Shown here one piece after another: positions 48,956 to 53,262 of a stretch of DNA of 53,262 nucleotides. How positions within the stretch are numbered: the stretch's first letter is position 1; each line of letters begins with the position of its first letter. The position numbers were made by a program, and so were the translations under genes. The notes under the pieces were generated by a model. The model was not told the origin of the DNA. It worked only from the letters and a program-made list of their open reading frames with translations, and searched no databases. Source of the DNA: Firmicutes bacterium UBA3914 (lineage in GTDB: Bacteria; Bacillota; Limnochordia; Darwinibacteriales; Darwinibacteriaceae); the NCBI GenBank assembly GCA_002391385.1, contig DGEY01000059.1:1-53262 (forward strand), read 5' to 3'.

Positions 48956-50110
48956 ATGCGGCGCGTTCAGGTGGCAGCTGTGCTGGTGCTGGCCGCGCTC
49001 CTGGGGCTGATACCCCTCAAGGCTGCGGCGAAGAGCACAGCCCCTCCGGAGCTCAGCTCCATTGCCTACGCGGTGTACGATGCCGACTATGACTTTTTGA
49101 TCCTGGAGAAAAACGCCTACCAGCGCCGTTCCATCGCCAGCATCACCAAAGTGATGACTCTGCTCCTCGCGGTGGAGCTGGTGGAGGCGGGCAAGATCGG
49201 CCTAGGGGATGAAGTGGTGGTGAGCGCCAGGGCGGCCAGCCGGGAGGGCACCCAGATCAACCTCAAGGCCGGCGATCGTTTGACCGTGGAGGAGCTGCTC
49301 TACGCCTCCGCCCTCCAATCGGCCAATGACGCCGCGGTGGCCTTGGCTGAATACGTGGCCGGTTCCGAGGCGGAGTTCGCCAAACTGATGAACGCCAAGG
49401 CCCAGGAGCTGGGGCTGCAGGATACCCACTATGTGGACTGCACCGGGCTCCTGTCCATGGGCAGCAACAACTATTCCACCGCCTACGACCAGGCCAGGCT
49501 GCTCAAGGCCGCGCTGCAGCATGAGCTCATGCGGACGATCCTCCGGGCCCCAGACTTCTTCCTCCCCAGCCAAAACCGGAAGATCACCAATTCCCATCCC
49601 CTCCTGGATTCCCCAGGGGTGGAGGGGGGCAAAACCGGGGCCACCACTCCCGCGGGCCATACCCTGATCACTTCCTGCGTCCGCCACGGTAGGAGGCTGA
49701 TCGCGGTGGTCTTGGGGGCCCGCACCCGGGAGATCAGAAACGCGGAAAACGAAGCCCTCCTGGAGTGGGCCTTTGCTAATCTGCGCACCTTGATCTCCAA
49801 GGAGGAGGTGCAGGCGCGCCTGGTGGTCCCAGACGGCGTCCAGCACCAGATCGATGCCGTGCTGGCCCAGGAGTATTCCGTGGTGGTCAGGGATGAAAGC
49901 GATCTGGAATTCAGCACCGAGGTGGAGCTTCTGCCCAGGCTCAGGGCGCCCATTGATGCTGGAGATAAGGTGGGGGAGCTGCTGGTGCGGCGGGCAGATG
50001 GAGTGACGGTGCGGCTGGACCTCTTGGCCCGCCAGAGCACGGGGCTGGCCAGTTGGCTCAGGCGTCTTTTTAACCGTCTGCGGCTGTTTTTCGGGAGGAT
50101 GGGTGGATGA
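48956..50110 (+). CDS. dacF: D-alanyl-D-alanine carboxypeptidase (DacF/DacB type)
   Basis: A 384-residue class C low-molecular-weight penicillin-binding protein. The active site is complete: SITK (Ser62, Lys65), SAN (122-124) and KTG (226-228). A signal peptide precedes it (about 1-25), and the C-terminal part (about 260-350) is the PBP5_C beta domain followed by an amphipathic, basic tail (LASWLRRLFNRLRLFFGRM) that anchors the protein to the membrane. It removes the terminal D-Ala from wall pentapeptides; DacF in Bacillus is made in the forespore. The ATG at 48956 follows GAAGGGGGAAGC. Its end overlaps the next gene by 4 bases. Confidence 0.93.
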   Translation: MRRVQVAAVLVLAALLGLIPLKAAAKSTAPPELSSIAYAVYDADYDFLILEKNAYQRRSIASITKVMTLLLAVELVEAGKIGLGDEVVVSARAASREGTQINLKAGDRLTVEELLYASALQSANDAAVALAEYVAGSEAEFAKLMNAKAQELGLQDTHYVDCTGLLSMGSNNYSTAYDQARLLKAALQHELMRTILRAPDFFLPSQNRKITNSHPLLDSPGVEGGKTGATTPAGHTLITSCVRHGRRLIAVVLGARTREIRNAENEALLEWAFANLRTLISKEEVQARLVVPDGVQHQIDAVLAQEYSVVVRDESDLEFSTEVELLPRLRAPIDAGDKVGELLVRRADGVTVRLDLLARQSTGLASWLRRLFNRLRLFFGRMGG

Positions 50111-52032
50111 GCATGGTGCAGAGGCGCATTCTCTTTTTGCTGCTCATGCTCCTGGGGGCGGTGGTGCTCCTAGGGGGGCGGCTGGCTTACCTCCAGCTCT
50201 GGCAAAACGAGTTCTACCAGGCTAAGGCCCTGGAGCAGCGCCTGCAGCGCATTCCCATTGAAGGACTGCGGGGCGGGATCTACGACCGCAACGGGGTGCC
50301 CCTGGCGGTGAGCGTCAGTGCCCACACCGTCTATGCCATCCCCGCGGAGGTGGAAGATGCAGAAGCCACGGCGCAGAAGCTTGCCGCCATCCTATCCTTG
50401 GACGAAGAGTTCATCCTCCAGCGCCTGCAGAAGCACTCCGCGGTGGAATGGCTCAAGAAAAAGATCACCGATGAAGACGCCCGGGCGGTGATCACCGCGC
50501 GGCTGCCGGGGATCGGAGTAGTTCCTTCTTCCACCCGCATCTACCCCTACGGCTCCGTGGCCCCGCAGGTTTTGGGGTTTGTGGGCATCGACAACCAGGG
50601 CCTGGAGGGTTTGGAGCTCTACTATGACGATTTTTTGCGGGGCACCCCAGGCGAGACCATCTTCGAGCGGGATGCCCAGGGCCGGGCCCTGGAGGATGGG
50701 GTGCGGGGGTACCTGCCGGGCCAACGGGGCGGCGATCTGATCCTGACCATCGATATCTTCATCCAGCGCATCGCCGAAGAAGAGGTGCGCCGGGCCACCC
50801 TGGAGACGGGCTCCCGTTTGGGTCTGATCCTGGTGAGCGATCCCCAAACCGGCGAAATCCTGGCCACGGCCATTTATCCATCCTTTGACCTGGAGAACTT
50901 CGCGGACTACCCCGCGGCTAACCGCAAGAACATCGCGGTCACCGACACCTACGAGCCCGGTTCCACCTTCAAGGCGGTCACCGCGGCCCTGGCCCTGGAG
51001 GAAGGGGTGGCCACGCTGCAGTCGGGCTTCTTCGACCCCGGGTACATCCGGGTATCCGGCTGGAATGTGCGCTGCTGGAACCGGGGTGGGCACGGGCCCC
51101 AGTCCTTTGTGGAGACCATGCAAAACTCCTGTAACCCCTATTACGCCAAGCTGGCCATTGACTTAGGCCCCGAGAGGTTCTACGACGGGCTGGTCCGCTT
51201 CAACCTGGGACACAAGACGGGTATTGACTTCCCGGGGGAAATGGCGGGTATCCTCCGGGCGCCTTCCCCCAGCATACCCCTGGTCACCTGGGCCAACATG
51301 GGCTTCGGTCAGGGGCTTACGGTTACCCCTGTGCAGCTTTTGGCTTGCTTTGGAGCGATTGCCAACAAGGGCATCTACACGCCCCTGCACTACGTCAAGG
51401 AATTGGTGACGGAAGAGGGGAGCTTCCCGCCGGATATCCCCGAGGCCCGGCAGGTGATTGCGGCGGAAATTGCGGAGACCACCGCCTACGTGCTGCGCAT
51501 GGCGGTGGAGCGGGGTTCGGGCAAGCGGGCGGAGGTGCCCGGTTACGATGTGGCGGGGAAGACGGGAACGGCCCAGCTGGTGGAACACGGCCGCTATTCC
51601 CACTCCAAAATGGTCACTTCCTTCGCCGGCTTCGCGCCGAAAGATGACCCCAAGATGGCGGCGCTGCTGGTTCTGTGGGAGCCCCAGGGCGCCTTTTACG
51701 GGGGAATCATCGCTTCACCTGTTTTCGCCCGCCTGGCGGAAGAGGTCCTCACCTACCTGGGGGTGGAGCGCAAGGCCACCTCCCGGGTCAGCCAAGTCCG
51801 GCAGGTGATCGTACCCGATGTGGGGGGCCTGGACGTTGAAGAGGCGGCAGCTCTGCTCCGGAGGCAGCAGTTCCGGGTGGAGGTGGTGGGCCCGGGCACC
51901 CGGGTCATTGGCCAGGTTCCCGCGCCAAAGGCCGAGGTGGATGTGGGCTCTTTGGTGTACATCTACACGGATCTGGAATCGGGGGAGGAAGTGGAGGCCG
52001 CAGCGGATCAGCCCAGTCCTTACGGGGCCTAA
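50107..52032 (+). CDS. Class B penicillin-binding protein (SpoVD/PBP2 type) with one PASTA domain
   Basis: A 641-residue monofunctional transpeptidase. After one N-terminal membrane helix (about 7-27) come the PBP dimer domain (GLRGGIYDRNGVPLAVSVS and onward), the transpeptidase domain with STFK (Ser286), SCN (341-343) and KTGTA (485-489), and one PASTA domain (about 578-628, VPDVGGLDVEEAAALLRRQQ). The single PASTA is characteristic of SpoVD, which makes spore cortex peptidoglycan; vegetative PBP2 homologues are close relatives. It overlaps the dacF-like gene by 4 bases (ATGA), so the two work together. Its convergent neighbour is endonuclease III, 59 bases away. Confidence 0.9.
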   Translation: MSMVQRRILFLLLMLLGAVVLLGGRLAYLQLWQNEFYQAKALEQRLQRIPIEGLRGGIYDRNGVPLAVSVSAHTVYAIPAEVEDAEATAQKLAAILSLDEEFILQRLQKHSAVEWLKKKITDEDARAVITARLPGIGVVPSSTRIYPYGSVAPQVLGFVGIDNQGLEGLELYYDDFLRGTPGETIFERDAQGRALEDGVRGYLPGQRGGDLILTIDIFIQRIAEEEVRRATLETGSRLGLILVSDPQTGEILATAIYPSFDLENFADYPAANRKNIAVTDTYEPGSTFKAVTAALALEEGVATLQSGFFDPGYIRVSGWNVRCWNRGGHGPQSFVETMQNSCNPYYAKLAIDLGPERFYDGLVRFNLGHKTGIDFPGEMAGILRAPSPSIPLVTWANMGFGQGLTVTPVQLLACFGAIANKGIYTPLHYVKELVTEEGSFPPDIPEARQVIAAEIAETTAYVLRMAVERGSGKRAEVPGYDVAGKTGTAQLVEHGRYSHSKMVTSFAGFAPKDDPKMAALLVLWEPQGAFYGGIIASPVFARLAEEVLTYLGVERKATSRVSQVRQVIVPDVGGLDVEEAAALLRRQQFRVEVVGPGTRVIGQVPAPKAEVDVGSLVYIYTDLESGEEVEAAADQPSPYGA

Positions 52033-52091
52033 CCGGGAAGAAGCGGCAAGTGGCAGGGAGGAGGTGGGGGAGGGCGCGGAGAAAACAGGTT

Positions 52092-52736
52092 CTATCCCGA
52101 GCTTGTTTGCTTTTCTTGGAAATAGCGGCAGTGCTCCTGGAGGGGGCACTGGTCGCAGAGGGGGCTGCGGGCTTTGCAGAGGGCCCGGCCGTGGCGGATC
52201 AGCCAGTGATGCGCGTCGATCCACTTTTCCTTAGGGATGGCCTCCATCAGCTGGCGCTCCGTCTCCTGGGGCGTGGCCGCGCTGGACAAGCCCAGGCGGT
52301 TGGCCACCCTGAAGACGTGGGTGTCCACGGCGATGGCGGGAATACCGAAGGCATTGGCCAGCACCACATTGGCTGTTTTCCTGCCTACCCCCGGCAGCGC
52401 CTCCAGCTCTTCCCGGGTGTTGGGAACCTGGCCGCCGTGCTTTTCCACCAGAATCTGCGCGGTCTTAATCAGGTTCTGGGCTTTGTTCCGCCACAGTCCC
52501 GCGCTGCGGATGTGGGCGGCCACCTCCTCAAAGCTGGCCGCGGCTAAGTGGTGGGCCGTGGGAAAGGCGGGGAAGAGCGTTTCGGTGATCTGGTTCACCC
52601 GCTCATCTGTGCACTGGGCAGAAAGGATGGTAGCCACCAAAAGCTGGAATGGACCGTTGTGCTTCAGGGCGGTCTTGGGATTGGGATACAGGTTTTCCAG
52701 GATCTTAAGGATTGCCAAGGTCGCTTTAGTAGTCAA
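52092..52736 (-). CDS. nth: Endonuclease III
   Basis: A 214-residue DNA glycosylase/AP-lyase, the usual size. The helix-hairpin-helix LPGVGRKTANVVLANAFG holds the catalytic lysine, followed by AVDTHVFRVANRLGL with the catalytic Asp, and the C-terminal 4Fe-4S motif CKARSPLCDQCPLQEHC. It removes oxidised pyrimidines from DNA. The start is the TTG at 52736, with GGAGG 8 bases upstream; an ATG at 52745 has that site directly against it and lies inside the neighbour's last codons. The upstream gene on the minus strand overlaps it by 11 bases, so the two are coupled. Confidence 0.93.
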   Translation of the reverse strand: MTTKATLAILKILENLYPNPKTALKHNGPFQLLVATILSAQCTDERVNQITETLFPAFPTAHHLAAASFEEVAAHIRSAGLWRNKAQNLIKTAQILVEKHGGQVPNTREELEALPGVGRKTANVVLANAFGIPAIAVDTHVFRVANRLGLSSAATPQETERQLMEAIPKEKWIDAHHWLIRHGRALCKARSPLCDQCPLQEHCRYFQEKQTSSG

Positions 52737-53262
52737 AGAGTTCATCCTCCGTGGGCAGCTTGCTTGGGTCCGCGGCGCAGTCCCGGCAGTGTGGGCAGCC
52801 CCGGCAGTCCCGGGCCACCCGCACTAAGCCGTCTTCATCGATGATCAAGCCGTAAGGGCAGGTATCGCCGGGATCTGGGCTGAACAGGCTGGTGATCAGA
52901 TCCTTCAGCTGTTCGGCAAAGGATTTGTCCGGCCTGGGCACCTTGAAATCGGCCAGGGCTTCTTTGTAGCTGACGTTCTGCTTGGTTAGGCGGCTCTTGG
53001 CTACTTTATGGTAGGAGGCGTAGAGGAAGAGATCCCCTTCGGTGCGGCCGGGGAACTCGTCCAACAGCCGCTGCTCCCGGATCAGGGCCACCACGGGTTT
53101 GTAGATCTCCTGCTCCCAGCTGGCCGCGGCGTTCTGCAGGGAAAGATCCACCCCCAAAGCCTCCGATTCTTCTTGGCGGTACTGTTCGATCTGCATGAGC
53201 AGTTTGTCGTAGGCACCCAGTTCCGTGAGCTCGATGCCGCTTAGGCCAGTTTTGTGCTCGAA
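52726..53262 (-). CDS. C-terminal part of an unrecognised protein, cut by the window edge
   Basis: The frame is open to the right edge, so the first 66 bases shown extend the protein beyond the internal ATG at 53196 and the true start lies outside the window. The visible 178 residues begin FEHKTGLSGIELTELGAYDK, contain PVVALIREQRLLDEFPGRTE, and end with five cysteines spaced C-x17-C-x2-C-x2-C-x2-C, a likely metal or Fe-S site. I do not recognise it; the FPGRTEGDLFLY phrase loosely recalls DUF4032-type proteins, from memory and weakly. It is translationally coupled to nth. Confidence 0.6.
   Translation of the reverse strand, partial: FEHKTGLSGIELTELGAYDKLLMQIEQYRQEESEALGVDLSLQNAAASWEQEIYKPVVALIREQRLLDEFPGRTEGDLFLYASYHKVAKSRLTKQNVSYKEALADFKVPRPDKSFAEQLKDLITSLFSPDPGDTCPYGLIIDEDGLVRVARDCRGCPHCRDCAADPSKLPTEDELFDY

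Noticed and set aside
1..53262. Insertion sequences, prophage, CRISPR arrays, tRNA and rRNA genes
   Set aside because: No transposase, integrase or repeat-spacer pattern was seen, and no stretch resembled tRNA or rRNA sequence. A dedicated tRNA or repeat search was not possible here.

Overview
This 53 kb window looks like chromosomal DNA of a GC-rich, endospore-forming and probably motile Bacillota (Firmicutes). The spore evidence is a complete gerA-type germinant receptor operon, a DacF-like carboxypeptidase and candidate forespore-type promoters. Motility is suggested by fliD with a sigma-28 type promoter, and anaerobic energy metabolism by a complete rnfCDGEAB operon with apbE. Start codons are often GTG or TTG behind strong Shine-Dalgarno sequences, and many genes overlap or abut. 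Several features point, by inference only, to a cell with two membranes, as known for Limnochordia, Halanaerobiales and Negativicutes. These are a secreted beta-strand-rich protein with a textbook outer-membrane C-terminal signature, a LolA-like neighbour, a secreted BepA-like M48 protease, and a peptide-binding protein with no lipobox. I see no rRNA, tRNA, CRISPR array, insertion sequence or prophage; this is ordinary, densely packed core and accessory chromosome.

Layout. 0-0.8 kb: a strong promoter with no obvious gene, and a cold-shock gene with a long leader. 0.8-4.1 kb: a flagellar-type operon (fliD, a FliT-like chaperone, a methyltransferase, a tandem ComFB protein) ending in a good terminator. 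4.1-8.5 kb: a small hypothetical gene, then the germinant receptor genes A, C, a small two-TM D-type subunit, and B. 8.6-11.6 kb: phosphohexomutase, and an opposing HD/HD-GYP protein. 11.7-16.7 kb: a two-gene chromate transporter, a TetR regulator, and a peptide ABC importer without local ATPases. 16.8-21.3 kb: an ABC-2 type exporter, an MscS channel and an Fe-S nuclease. 21.3-26.2 kb: HAD hydrolase and Ogt (minus), MATE exporter and Fe-alcohol dehydrogenase (plus), PepT-like peptidase (minus). 26.2-30.8 kb: split ThrE exporter, uridine-kinase fusion, B12 radical SAM protein. 30.7-33.2 kb: FMN oxidoreductase with a divergent LacI regulator.

33.2-37.0 kb is a run of secreted or envelope proteins: an unknown secreted protein, M48 protease with a propeller-like C-terminus, LolA-like protein and candidate outer-membrane barrel, with a small fmdB gene on the other strand. 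37.1-44.5 kb: trmL, the Rnf complex with its flavin transferase, and thioredoxin reductase. 44.5-53.3 kb is largely cell wall and sporulation: a PG-binding/LysM/M23 protein, a CsoR-family repressor lacking the usual metal-ligand His, a nitrilase-family hydrolase, alanine racemase and FemAB (minus), DacF-like carboxypeptidase and SpoVD/PBP2-like transpeptidase (plus), endonuclease III, and a gene cut by the right edge.

The best candidates for something undescribed are the envelope cluster at 33.2-37.0 kb, the tandem ComFB protein inside a flagellar operon, and the hairpin at 44.5 kb. That hairpin appears to terminate the upstream transcript, hide the ribosome site of the next gene, and carry that gene's own promoter -10 element in its loop.
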